The notes beneath the pieces are model-generated. The model saw only the letters and a program-made list of their open reading frames with translations. It was not told the DNA's origin and did no database searches. This document shows, piece by piece, positions 6,872-15,198 of a DNA stretch of 23,513 nucleotides (its first letter is position 1; each line of letters opens with the position of its first letter). The DNA is from DATJOQ01 sp050010455 (GTDB lineage Bacteria; Desulfobacterota; Binatia; Binatales; Binataceae): positions 1 through 23,513 of the forward strand of contig JBEKLA010000037.1 of assembly GCA_050010455.1 (NCBI GenBank), written 5' to 3'. The position numbers were made by a program, and so were the translations under genes.

Positions 6872-9800
6872 TCACTGGCGATGGTAATCCTGCAAGGCGC
6901 GGACGTCCAAGGCGCGGTCCTTCAAGGCCGCGATCGCTTCGACGGCGGCTTCGGCTCCGGCCAGCGTGGTGAAGAACGGGAGGCGCAGTTCGAGCGCGGT
7001 ACGGCGGATCGAGAACGAGTCTTCGGTGCCCACCGCGTCCGGCGTATTGATCACCATCGCGATCTTTCCCTCGCGCATCAGGTCGACCACGTGCGGGCTG
7101 CCTTCGGCTACCTTGTTGACCTTGGCGCATTCGATGCCGAGGCGGCCAATGGTTTCCGCGGTGCCCGAGGTCGCCACCAGCGCGAATCCCATCGCGCTCA
7201 GCCCCCGCGCGATCGGCGCGAGCCCGCTCTTGTCGGCGTCGCGCACGCTCACGAAGGCCGTACCTGCCAGCGGCAGGTCTGTAGACGCGGCCAGCTCGGC
7301 CTTGGCGAACGCCATCGGAAAGCTCGTGTCGATTCCCATCACTTCGCCGGTCGATTTCATCTCGGGACCGAGGATCGTATCGACGCCTGGGAAGCGAACG
7401 AACGGGAACACCGATTCCTTGACCGAAACGTGGCGCGGAACGACCTCGCGCACGAAACCCGTCTCGGCCAGCTTTTTTCCCGCCATCACGCGCGCGGCGA
7501 GCTTTGCCAGCGGCACGCCGATCGCTTTGCTGACGAACGGGATGGTCCGCGACGCCCGCGGATTGACCTCAAGGATGTAAACCGTGTCGTCGAAGATCGC
7601 GTACTGGACGTTGATTAGACCGACGACTCCGAGTTCGCGCGCGAGCACTCGCGTCTGACGCTCCAGTTCGCGCTGGATATCAGCGCTCAGAGTCCTCGGC
7701 GGGAGCACGCAGGCGCTGTCGCCGGAATGGATTCCAGCCCGCTCGATATGTTCCATAATCCCGCCGATCACAACCGTTTCGCCGTCGGAAATCGCGTCGA
7801 CATCAACTTCGATCGCGCCGTCGAGATAACGATCGATCAGCAGCGGATGGCGGTCGGAAGCGCGCAGCGCGAATTCAACGTAGCTCCGCAGCCGCGCTTC
7901 ACTCGTGACCACTTCCATCGCGCGCCCGCCGAGCACATACGAAGGACGAATCAGCACCGGATAACCGATCGCCGCGGCCCCGTTGACCGCCTCGTCCAGG
8001 CTGCGCACCAGAATTCCCTTGGGCTGCTTGAGCCCGAGCTTCTCGACCATCGCGTTGAAGCGCTCACGATCTTCCGCGCGATCGATCGCGTCCGGCGGCG
8101 TGCCGAGAATCGGGACGCCCGCGCGCGCCAGCGGCACCGCGAGCTTGAGCGGCGTCTGGCCACCGAACTGCACGATCACGCCGAACGGTTTCTCGCGCTC
8201 GACGATCGCGATCACGTCTTCGAACGTGAGCGGCTCGAAGTAGAGCCGATCCGAGGTGTCATAATCGGTCGAGACGGTTTCGGGATTGCAGTTGACCATG
8301 ATGGTCTCGAAGCCGTCGTCCTTGAGCGCCTGGCTGGCGTGAACGCAGCAGTAGTCGAACTCGATTCCCTGTCCGATCCGGTTCGGACCGCCGCCCAGAA
8401 TCATGACCTTGCGCCGATCGGTCGGCGCGGCTTCGTCCTCGCCTTCATAGGTCGAGTAGAGATAGGGCGTGAATGCCTCGAACTCGGCGCCGCAGGTATC
8501 GACGGTTTTGAACACCGGCTGGATTCCGCATGATCGACGCCGCTCGGCTATCGCGGCTTCGGACTCGCCGCTCAACTCGGCCAGCTTGCGATCGGAAAAA
8601 CCCATCGCCTTGGCTTCGGCGATCATCTCGGCGTCAAGCGGGCCGCGGCCGATCCGCCCTTCTGCCTCAACGATTTCAGCGATCGCGTCGACAAACCATG
8701 GATCGATCTTGCTGAGCGCGTAAATCTCAGGCGTCGTCATGCCGAGCCGAATCGCGCCCGCCAGATAATAGAGGCGCTGACTGTTGGGCACGCTCAGGCG
8801 GCGGCGGATTTCCTCCAGCGCGGCTTCGCGGTTCGAACCATCGACACGCTCGTCGAGTCCGTAAGAATCGATTTCGAGTGAGCGAATCGCCTTCTGCAGC
8901 GACTCTTTGAAGGTACGCCCGATCGCCATCACCTCGCCCACCGACTTCATCTGCGGGCCGAGTTCGTCAACGGCGCCGCGGAACTTCTCGAAAGTGAAGC
9001 GCGGAATCTTGGTCACGACGTAGTCGATAGTCGGCTCGAAGCAGGCGGGCGTCTTGCGCGTGATGTCGTTGGCGATCTCGTCGAGGCGATAGCCGACTGC
9101 CAGCCTCGCGGCGATCTTGGCGATCGGGAAGCCGGTCGCCTTCGACGCCAGCGCCGAACTGCGCGAGACTCGCGGATTCATCTCGATGATCACCATCCTG
9201 CCGGTGACGGGATGGACCGCGAACTGGATATTCGAGCCTCCGGTGTCGACGCCGATCTCGCGGATGATCCGCAGCGCGGCGTCGCGCATCAACTGGTATT
9301 CCTTGTCGGTCAGCGTCTGCGCCGGCGCTACCGTGATCGAGTCACCGGTGTGCACGCCCATCGGATCGAAGTTCTCGATCGAGCAGATGATGACGACGTT
9401 ATCGGCGCTGTCACGCATCACCTCGAGTTCAAACTCTTTCCATCCCTCGATCGATTGCTCGATCAAGACCTCGTGGCTCGGCGAAGCGCTTAGTCCCCAC
9501 GCCACCTTGGCGCGATAATCGTCAGGGTCGCGCGCGATCGAACCGCCGGTGCCGCCCAGCGTGCGCGAGGGCCGGATTATCAGCGGCAGTCCCAGTTCGC
9601 GCCGGATACGCTCGGCATCTTGATCCGAGTGCGCGATCGCCGAGGCTGGCACCTCGAGGCCGATCTTCACCATCGCTTGCCGGAACAGGTCGCGGTCCTC
9701 GGCTTTTTTGATCGCGTGCAGCTTCGCGCCGATCAACTCGACGCCGAAGCGATCCAGCGTGCCTGCTTCGGCCAGCTCGATCGCGAGGTTGAGAGCGGTC

Positions 9801-10078
9801 TGGCCTCCCAGCGTCGGCAGCAGCGCGTCGGGCCGCTCGCGTTCGATGATCTTGGCGATCGTGGCGGCCGTCAGCGGCTCGACATAGGTTCGATCGGCGA
9901 ACCCGGGATCGGTCATGATCGTCGCCGGATTGGAGTTGATCAGGATCAGGCGGAGGCCTTCTTCCTTGAGCGCCTTGAGTGCCTGCGTGCCCGAGTAATC
10001 GAACTCGCAAGCCTGCCCGATCACAATCGGTCCCGAGCCGATCAACAGAATCGATTTAAGGTCTTTACGTAGTGGCAC
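6872..10078 (-). CDS. carB: Carbamoyl-phosphate synthase large subunit
   Basis: The synthetase subunit that makes carbamoyl phosphate from bicarbonate, two ATP and ammonia supplied by CarA, the first committed step for UMP and arginine. At 1068 residues it is the normal length. Two homologous ATP-grasp halves are visible. The first begins KSILLIGSGPIVIGQACEFD (about 8-27) and contains RPSRTLGGTGGS and NPRVSRSSALASKATG. The second begins near RKVMILGGGPNRIGQGIEFD and contains RPSYVLGGRAMEV and NPRASRTIPFVSKAIG. The C-terminal MGS-like allosteric domain (about 935-1068) has VATSGTA and NTPD motifs, the region where UMP and ornithine act in E. coli CarB. The start is GTG (GTGCCACTACGT), fixed by agreement with CarB N-termini (MPxRxDxKSI). 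It begins 21 bp after carA in the same operon. Confidence 0.98.
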   Translation of the reverse strand: MPLRKDLKSILLIGSGPIVIGQACEFDYSGTQALKALKEEGLRLILINSNPATIMTDPGFADRTYVEPLTAATIAKIIERERPDALLPTLGGQTALNLAIELAEAGTLDRFGVELIGAKLHAIKKAEDRDLFRQAMVKIGLEVPASAIAHSDQDAERIRRELGLPLIIRPSRTLGGTGGSIARDPDDYRAKVAWGLSASPSHEVLIEQSIEGWKEFELEVMRDSADNVVIICSIENFDPMGVHTGDSITVAPAQTLTDKEYQLMRDAALRIIREIGVDTGGSNIQFAVHPVTGRMVIIEMNPRVSRSSALASKATGFPIAKIAARLAVGYRLDEIANDITRKTPACFEPTIDYVVTKIPRFTFEKFRGAVDELGPQMKSVGEVMAIGRTFKESLQKAIRSLEIDSYGLDERVDGSNREAALEEIRRRLSVPNSQRLYYLAGAIRLGMTTPEIYALSKIDPWFVDAIAEIVEAEGRIGRGPLDAEMIAEAKAMGFSDRKLAELSGESEAAIAERRRSCGIQPVFKTVDTCGAEFEAFTPYLYSTYEGEDEAAPTDRRKVMILGGGPNRIGQGIEFDYCCVHASQALKDDGFETIMVNCNPETVSTDYDTSDRLYFEPLTFEDVIAIVEREKPFGVIVQFGGQTPLKLAVPLARAGVPILGTPPDAIDRAEDRERFNAMVEKLGLKQPKGILVRSLDEAVNGAAAIGYPVLIRPSYVLGGRAMEVVTSEARLRSYVEFALRASDRHPLLIDRYLDGAIEVDVDAISDGETVVIGGIMEHIERAGIHSGDSACVLPPRTLSADIQRELERQTRVLARELGVVGLINVQYAIFDDTVYILEVNPRASRTIPFVSKAIGVPLAKLAARVMAGKKLAETGFVREVVPRHVSVKESVFPFVRFPGVDTILGPEMKSTGEVMGIDTSFPMAFAKAELAASTDLPLAGTAFVSVRDADKSGLAPIARGLSAMGFALVATSGTAETIGRLGIECAKVNKVAEGSPHVVDLMREGKIAMVINTPDAVGTEDSFSIRRTALELRLPFFTTLAGAEAAVEAIAALKDRALDVRALQDYHRQ

Positions 10079-10099
10079 CGGATTCGTCCCAAACGATAG

Positions 10100-11311
10100 T
10101 CATTGCGGCTCGACGCTGCGCTGCTCTTCGGCGTCGGCGCGGTCGAGCGCTTCCGCGGCGCCATATCGCGCGAACATTTCGACCATCCTGCGAAAGCGCC
10201 CAAACAGGTAGCTCGCGTCGTGCGGTCCGGGCGAGGCCTCGGGATGGTATTGAACCGAGAAGAACGGCACGCCCAGTCCGCGCAGTCCCTCGACGGTATG
10301 GTCGTTCAGGTTGCGATGGGAAAGCTCGGCGCGGCCGCCGAGCGAGTCCGCGTCAACGGCGAATCCGTGATTCTGGGACGTGATCTCGACTCGGCGGCTG
10401 CGCAGATCCATTACCGGATGGTTCGCGCCGTGATGGCCGAAGTCGAGCTTGTAGGTGCGTGCGCCCAGCGCGAGCCCGAGAATCTGATGGCCGAGGCAGA
10501 TGCCGAAGATCGGTTTCTTGCCGAGCACGCCGCGCACCGCTTCGCGCGCGTACGGCAGCGCAGCGGGATCGGCAGGCCCGTTCGAAAGAAACACGCCGTC
10601 GGGATTGTAGGCGAGAATCTGCTCTGAGCTGGCGCTCGCCGGAACCACCCTGACCCGGAAGCCGGTCGCGATCAGGCGGCGCAGGATGTTCTGCTTGATT
10701 CCGTAATCGACCGCGACTACCAGCGGCGCGTCGCGCAGTTGCTCCGCGCTCGGCCGGCCGTAGCCGGAGCCTAGCTGCCACTCCGAAATCTCCCACTCGT
10801 AGGATTCCTGACAGGTAACCTCGCGCACTAAATCGCGGCCTACCAATCCGGGCGAAGCCTTCGCCTTGCGCACGAGGCTATCCGGATCGAGATCGACGCT
10901 GGAGATAACCGCCTCCTGCGCGCCATGCGTGCGGATGTGCCGAACCAGCGCGCGCGTATCGATCCCCTCGATTCCGACCACGTTGGCCCGAGCGAGATAG
11001 TCGCCCAGCGGCATCGCCGAGCGCCAGTTCGATGGCCGCGGCCAATACTCCTTGACGATAAAACCCTCGACGTAGACGCGTGCGGATTCAGCGTCCTCAT
11101 CATTGACGCCGACGTTGCCGATTTCCGGATAGGTCATGCAGACCATCTGGCCCTTGTACGAGGGATCGGTCAGAATCTCCTGGTAACCCGTCATCGCGGT
11201 GTTGAAAACGACCTCGCCCACCGCTTCACCGATAGCGCCGAACGCGCGTCCCTTGAAGATGCGGCCGTCGGCAAGCGCGAGCATCGCTGGTTGGGATCGC
11301 AAAGCTTTCAT
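10100..11311 (-). CDS. carA: Carbamoyl-phosphate synthase small subunit (glutaminase)
   Basis: The class I glutamine amidotransferase partner of CarB, which releases ammonia from glutamine for the tunnel into the large subunit. In its 403 residues, the N-terminal CarA-specific domain runs to about 195 (LALADGRIFKGRAFG, FNTAMTGYQEILTDPSY). The amidotransferase domain follows, with nucleophile C272 in FGICLGHQ and H356 and E358 in YHPEASPGP completing the triad. All key residues are present. The C-terminus runs about 25 residues past the last domain with an acidic and then polar tail. Its ATG overlaps the pyrC stop by 4 bp (ATGA), so translation should be coupled. A strong ribosome binding site, GGGAGGAG, lies 15 bases upstream, separated from the ATG by a hairpin listed separately. 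Confidence 0.98.
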   Translation of the reverse strand: MKALRSQPAMLALADGRIFKGRAFGAIGEAVGEVVFNTAMTGYQEILTDPSYKGQMVCMTYPEIGNVGVNDEDAESARVYVEGFIVKEYWPRPSNWRSAMPLGDYLARANVVGIEGIDTRALVRHIRTHGAQEAVISSVDLDPDSLVRKAKASPGLVGRDLVREVTCQESYEWEISEWQLGSGYGRPSAEQLRDAPLVVAVDYGIKQNILRRLIATGFRVRVVPASASSEQILAYNPDGVFLSNGPADPAALPYAREAVRGVLGKKPIFGICLGHQILGLALGARTYKLDFGHHGANHPVMDLRSRRVEITSQNHGFAVDADSLGGRAELSHRNLNDHTVEGLRGLGVPFFSVQYHPEASPGPHDASYLFGRFRRMVEMFARYGAAEALDRADAEEQRSVEPQ

Positions 11312-12681
11312 CGCGCGGTCCGCGCGCTCCTCCCGTCGTAAACGATTTCTCCCGCGACGATTGTCAGCATCGCCTTGCCCTTGAGCTCGCGCCCCGCGAA
11401 CGGAGTGTTGCGGCTGAGCGACAGGAAGCGCTCCGGATCGACCGTCCAGCGCAACTCGGGATCGATTACAGTTATGTCGGCAGCCCGGCCCACGCCCAGC
11501 GTGCCGGATTCCACTCTAAGCAACTGCGCGGGCTTGAGCGCCATCATCTCGGCCATCCGCGCCGCGTCAATCACTCCGCGATGCACCAGCTCGAGCGCCA
11601 GTCCCAGCGCGGTCTCGAGTCCGACCACGCCGTTGGCCGCGCGTGTCATCGCGCGCACCTGCTCTTCGTTAAGCTGCGGCTTGGCGGCGGCGTCGCCGCC
11701 AAAGCAGCGTGTCAGCGAATCCATTTCCTTGGAAACCGGATCGTGTGGCGCGTGGTCGGTCGCGATCATGTCGATAGTGCCGTCGCTCATCGCTTCGTGG
11801 AGCGCGGCGACGTCGTGCTTTGCGCGCAGCGGAGGATTCATCTTGGCGTTTGGTCCCGATTCGAGCACTGCACTCTCGTCAAGCGAAAAATGATGAGGTG
11901 TAACTTCGCAGGTTACACTGGCGCCGCTGCGGCGCGCCTTACGTATCAGGTTGATCGACTCGGCGGTTGACATATGCGCCAAATGAAGCGGCTTCCCTGA
12001 GCCGATCGCCAAGGCCAGATCGCGACGCACGCGCTTGCTCTCGGCCTTGACCGGCACTCCCGCCAGACCGAGCCGCTTGGAGACCGCGCCGGCGTTGACC
12101 GCGCCATCGCGCGATAACGTCCTGTCCTCTTCGTGAAGCGACATCACAAAACCAAGACCGGTTATCTCATCCAGCGCCCGCGCCATCAGGAACTGATCGT
12201 CGATCGGGATTCCATCATCGGAGAACAGTCTAGCGCCCGCTTCGACCATCGATCGATAATCCACCGGCTCGATTCCGTTAAGCCCAACGGTCACCGCCGA
12301 AACTGGCACCAGCCTGGCCGCATGCACCGTCTTCGCCTGGGTCAGCATGTAGCGCGTCACTTCCGGCGAGTCGTTGACGGGCGACGTATTCGCCATCGCC
12401 GCCACTGTCGTAAAGCCGCCAGCAGCCGCGGCGCGCAAGCCAGTGACGATAGTCTCTTTTTGCGGGAAGCCGGGGTCGCGCAGATGCACGTGAACGTCGA
12501 TGAGCCCGTGCATCACCCACCATCCGCCGACGTCGACCTCTGCGACGCCCGGCGCTTTCGGCAGTACGCCGGGGCGCTCCACAGCGTCGATCAACCCGTC
12601 GACTAGTCTCAGATCGAACAAGCCGTCTAAATAGTTGCCGGGATCGATCACGCGACCGCCTCTGAGCACCATCGAACTCAA
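11308..12681 (-). CDS. pyrC: Dihydroorotase, class I
   Basis: A zinc amidohydrolase that cyclises N-carbamoyl-L-aspartate to dihydroorotate, the third step of pyrimidine synthesis. The 457-residue length and motif set fit the class I (Aquifex/Bacillus-like) enzymes and not the short E. coli type. Metal and substrate residues are visible: H64 and H66 in DVHVHLRDPG, the metal-site aspartate region FSDDG (153-157), H183 in SLHEED, H236 in LAHMSTAES, and the catalytic D309 in ATDHAPH. No lesion is seen, so it should be active. The long frame begins at a TTG that overlaps the pyrB stop (TTGA), with GAGGA six bases upstream. An ATG three codons in gives MVLRGGRVIDPG, closer to typical N-termini. 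Some class I dihydroorotases form complexes with ATCase (known in Aquifex), which matters next to the unusual PyrB here. Confidence 0.96.
   Translation of the reverse strand: MSSMVLRGGRVIDPGNYLDGLFDLRLVDGLIDAVERPGVLPKAPGVAEVDVGGWWVMHGLIDVHVHLRDPGFPQKETIVTGLRAAAAGGFTTVAAMANTSPVNDSPEVTRYMLTQAKTVHAARLVPVSAVTVGLNGIEPVDYRSMVEAGARLFSDDGIPIDDQFLMARALDEITGLGFVMSLHEEDRTLSRDGAVNAGAVSKRLGLAGVPVKAESKRVRRDLALAIGSGKPLHLAHMSTAESINLIRKARRSGASVTCEVTPHHFSLDESAVLESGPNAKMNPPLRAKHDVAALHEAMSDGTIDMIATDHAPHDPVSKEMDSLTRCFGGDAAAKPQLNEEQVRAMTRAANGVVGLETALGLALELVHRGVIDAARMAEMMALKPAQLLRVESGTLGVGRAADITVIDPELRWTVDPERFLSLSRNTPFAGRELKGKAMLTIVAGEIVYDGRSARTAR
11312..11334 (-). promoter_or_regulatory. carA ribosome binding site separated from ATG by a hairpin
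   Basis: On the minus strand GGGAGGAG (11334-11327) is followed by CGCGCGGACCGCGCG (11326-11312) and then directly by ATG. The 15-base element can fold into a 5-bp CGCGC/GCGCG hairpin with a 5-base loop. Unfolded, the spacing is too long for efficient initiation. Folding would bring the Shine-Dalgarno next to the start codon. These bases are also the last pyrC codons, so coding constraint may be the whole explanation. Confidence 0.4.
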
Positions 12682-14627
12682 GGCGTTTCCTCGGCTTGCT
12701 TGAGCGATTCAACCATCGAGTAGATCAGTACTCGATCGCTGGGCTTCTGACCGGATGCGGCGTCGTGCTCGGCGAGGCGGACCACCACCCGCTCACCGCG
12801 AGCGGTCGGGATGTTCTTGCCGACATAAGTCGGCCGTATCGGCAGCTCGCGATGGCCGCGGTCGATCAAAACGGCGAGCTTCACCGCGGCCGGGCGGCCC
12901 CGTTTCCACAGCGTCGCCATCGCGCGCTGCACCGTCCATCCGCTGTTGATCACATCGTCGACCAAGACTATCGTGCGGCCCTCTACTTCGAAGCTGTCCG
13001 AGCCGTCGAGCGTGCTGAGGCCGTCGTGACTGCGATGGACTTCGACCGCGGCGCAAGGCGGCGCGATCCCGGTTTCGTGCTGGATCAAACCGCGCAGCCG
13101 CGCCGCCAGCACGGCGCCGTGGCTGACGACACCGACCAGGCTGACCGCGCTCAGATCGGGAAGGTCGGCGATAATCTGCGCTGCCAGTTCACGACTGGCC
13201 TGCGCGATTTCGTCGGCGTTCAGAATCTCGCGCTGCGGCCCGCGGCGATACGGGCCGTAACCGTTCTCCTCGGCCTGCTTGACGTCGTCGAAAACCACCA
13301 GCGATTGTTCGTCGATCCACTGCCGCACGTAGCCGTAAAGGCTTTCGTCGAAACGATAGTAACGATGCGAGCGCGCATGGCCGACGTATTCGACCTTGAG
13401 CTCGCTCTCGCAGAACTCGCATCGCAGCATCAGCGCCACGCGATTCACCGCCGGCGCCAGCCGGAAGCGAGAACGCAAGTAACGGCTTTCGTGCCGCGTG
13501 ATACAGTTGGGGTTCGCGCATCGCGGCGCGTTGTCAGCTTTGAACACCAGCAGCGGCTGTTCCGGAGTGGCCCGGACTCGCGCCTTGTCGGCGTTTTCGA
13601 GTAGCCAGGCGATCAGGGCCATCCGAACCGGCACACCAGCCGCCGCCTGCTCGAAATAAACCGCGCGCGGGTCGCTATCGAACTCATAGGCCAGCTCGTC
13701 GATTCGCGGCAGCGGATGCATCACCACGGCCTCATGGGCCCTGCTGGTCTTGAGCGCACCCGCATCGAAGCGCACGTAATCCGCATGCTCGCGCTCCCCG
13801 GCGGCGCGACGCTCGTGCTGGAAACGCGTGAGGTAGAACGCGTCCAGAGATGCCGGCGTCGGGCTGGCCTCGCGCGGCGCATCCAGCGGCATCTCGCCGG
13901 TGAACAGCGCCATCTGATGGGGTGCGCTGGGCGTCAGGTACATCGCGTCGAGACCGCCTGCCTTCGACTTTAGTTCGTCGATAGTGACCGTGGAGAAACG
14001 GTAGCCGCGCTCGGCAGCAAGACGCGCAAGGACGTAGTCCGGAACGCCCATTCCCTTGTTGGGCGCCACCACGATATTGGCGCCGAAGCGCGCCAGCGCG
14101 TACATCAACGAATGCACGGTGCGTCCGAACTTGAGATCGCCGCAGATCGCAACCGTCAGATCCTTCAGCTGTCCCTTTTTCTTTCGCAGGATGTAGAGAT
14201 CGCAAAGCGTCTGAGTCGGATGCTCGCGGCTGCCATCGCCGGCGTTGAAGACCGGGCACGGCGCGTACTCCGCCGCGACTCGCGCCGCGCCGTCGTTGGG
14301 ATGGCGCACCACGATCAGATCGGCGTAAGCGCTGACCACGCGTACCGTGTCCGCGAGGCTCTCGCCCTTGACCGCCGAACTGGCCTTCATCTCGGCCGAG
14401 CTAATCACCGCGCCGCCCAGCCGATGCATCGCTGATTCGAAGCTCAGGCGCGTGCGCGTCGACGGTTCGTAGAAGAGCGTCGCCATGATCAGGCCGTTGG
14501 CGAGGTCGAGCGGTTTGCGATCTTCGAGAGCGGCGGCAAACTCGTCGGCCAGTTCGAAGATTCGCTCGATCTCCTCGAGCGACATGTCTTCGATCGAGAC
14601 CACGTCGTATTTCGGCAACCGTGTCAT
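12678..14627 (-). CDS. pyrB: Aspartate carbamoyltransferase fused to PyrI zinc and PyrR-like domains
   Basis: One uninterrupted frame of 649 residues with three parts. Residues 1-345 are the ATCase catalytic chain: carbamoyl-phosphate loop YEPSTRTRLSFES (53-65), HPTQTLCDL (136-144), and HPLPRIDEL (304-312). Residues 365-412 match the zinc domain of the E. coli regulatory chain PyrI: C370, C375, C403 and C406 in RCANPNCITRHE and RCEFCESE. The nucleotide-binding half of PyrI is absent. After a linker of unknown kind (about 413-465), residues 466-625 are PyrR-like, with PRPP loop VLVDDVINSGWT (554-565) and the diagnostic DRGHRELPIRPTYVGKN (589-605). Unlike ordinary PyrR, the first PRPP-binding loop reads SHG and the RIAHE element is lost. 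The catalytic part also has a 35-residue insertion with a repeated LDAxYLT. It follows pyrR by 25 bp. ATCase activity is very likely; the rest is probably regulatory. Confidence 0.95.
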   Translation of the reverse strand: MTRLPKYDVVSIEDMSLEEIERIFELADEFAAALEDRKPLDLANGLIMATLFYEPSTRTRLSFESAMHRLGGAVISSAEMKASSAVKGESLADTVRVVSAYADLIVVRHPNDGAARVAAEYAPCPVFNAGDGSREHPTQTLCDLYILRKKKGQLKDLTVAICGDLKFGRTVHSLMYALARFGANIVVAPNKGMGVPDYVLARLAAERGYRFSTVTIDELKSKAGGLDAMYLTPSAPHQMALFTGEMPLDAPREASPTPASLDAFYLTRFQHERRAAGEREHADYVRFDAGALKTSRAHEAVVMHPLPRIDELAYEFDSDPRAVYFEQAAAGVPVRMALIAWLLENADKARVRATPEQPLLVFKADNAPRCANPNCITRHESRYLRSRFRLAPAVNRVALMLRCEFCESELKVEYVGHARSHRYYRFDESLYGYVRQWIDEQSLVVFDDVKQAEENGYGPYRRGPQREILNADEIAQASRELAAQIIADLPDLSAVSLVGVVSHGAVLAARLRGLIQHETGIAPPCAAVEVHRSHDGLSTLDGSDSFEVEGRTIVLVDDVINSGWTVQRAMATLWKRGRPAAVKLAVLIDRGHRELPIRPTYVGKNIPTARGERVVVRLAEHDAASGQKPSDRVLIYSMVESLKQAEETP

Positions 14628-14652
14628 CGCAATTTACCGCGGCTTCGCGCCG

Positions 14653-15198
14653 TCACTTGCCCTCTCCGATTATCACCGCGTCGACGCCGTCGACTTCGCT
14701 AAGGCGGACGTAGACGCGGCTCCCGGCTGGCGCCGGGACGTTCTTGCCGATGTAATCGGCGCGAATCGGCAACTCGCGCGCGTCGCGATCGACCAGCACC
14801 GCCAACTGCACCGATTGCGGGCGGCCAAGATCGACCAGCGCGTCGAGCGCGGCGCGCGCCGTACGCCCGCTGTAGAGCACGTCATCGACCAGCACCACGC
14901 GCTTGCCGCTCAGCGAAAACGGGATGTTGCGTCCCAGCAGGCGCGGATCGGCGTGTGCGCCCTTGCCATCGTCGCGATAGAGCGAAATATCGAGCGTGCC
15001 GACCGGGACTTCGGACCGGCCCATCTCTTTGAGCGCGGCCGACAGCCGTTCGGCCAGATTGGCGCCGCGCCGCACGATCCCGACCAAGACGAGATTGGCG
15101 CTTGCGCTGTTGTTGTGCTCGTCGATCTCGTGCGCGATTCGCTTGATAGCTCGCGCGATCGCGGCCGCGTCGAGCGCGGTCACCGGCTTGGCGCTCAT
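14653..15198 (-). CDS. pyrR: Pyrimidine operon attenuation regulator PyrR
   Basis: An RNA-binding regulator that senses UMP/UTP and PRPP and controls pyr mRNA; many homologues also have uracil phosphoribosyltransferase activity. At 181 residues it is the standard length. It keeps the family N-terminal helix AIKRIAHEI (17-25) with the arginine and histidine implicated in RNA contact in Bacillus PyrR, the VGIVRRGANLAERL loop (39-52), DISLYRDD (70-77), PRPP loop VLVDDVLYSGRT (102-113), and ELPIRADYIGKN (142-153). One departure is DRDARELP where most homologues read DRGHRELP (residues 139-140). The ATG lies in an ATGA overlap with an upstream leader ORF, with GAGG seven bases before it. It is the first full gene of the operon and is preceded by its own probable RNA target, so it should autoregulate. 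Confidence 0.96.
   Translation of the reverse strand: MSAKPVTALDAAAIARAIKRIAHEIDEHNNSASANLVLVGIVRRGANLAERLSAALKEMGRSEVPVGTLDISLYRDDGKGAHADPRLLGRNIPFSLSGKRVVLVDDVLYSGRTARAALDALVDLGRPQSVQLAVLVDRDARELPIRADYIGKNVPAPAGSRVYVRLSEVDGVDAVIIGEGK

Noticed and set aside
7727..8533. Open frames on the plus strand opposite carB
   Set aside because: carB is intact and motif-complete across this region; the opposite frames lack domains and ribosome binding sites.
12696..13604. Open frame of 302 codons on the plus strand opposite the zinc and PyrR parts of pyrB
   Set aside because: The minus-strand frame carries recognisable motifs throughout; the antisense product has none. It is a GC-driven shadow.
14628..14652. 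A second PyrR-type hairpin between pyrR and pyrB, as in Bacillus
   Set aside because: The 25-bp gap has only a short CGGC/GCCG dyad, no CNGNGA loop and no terminator.
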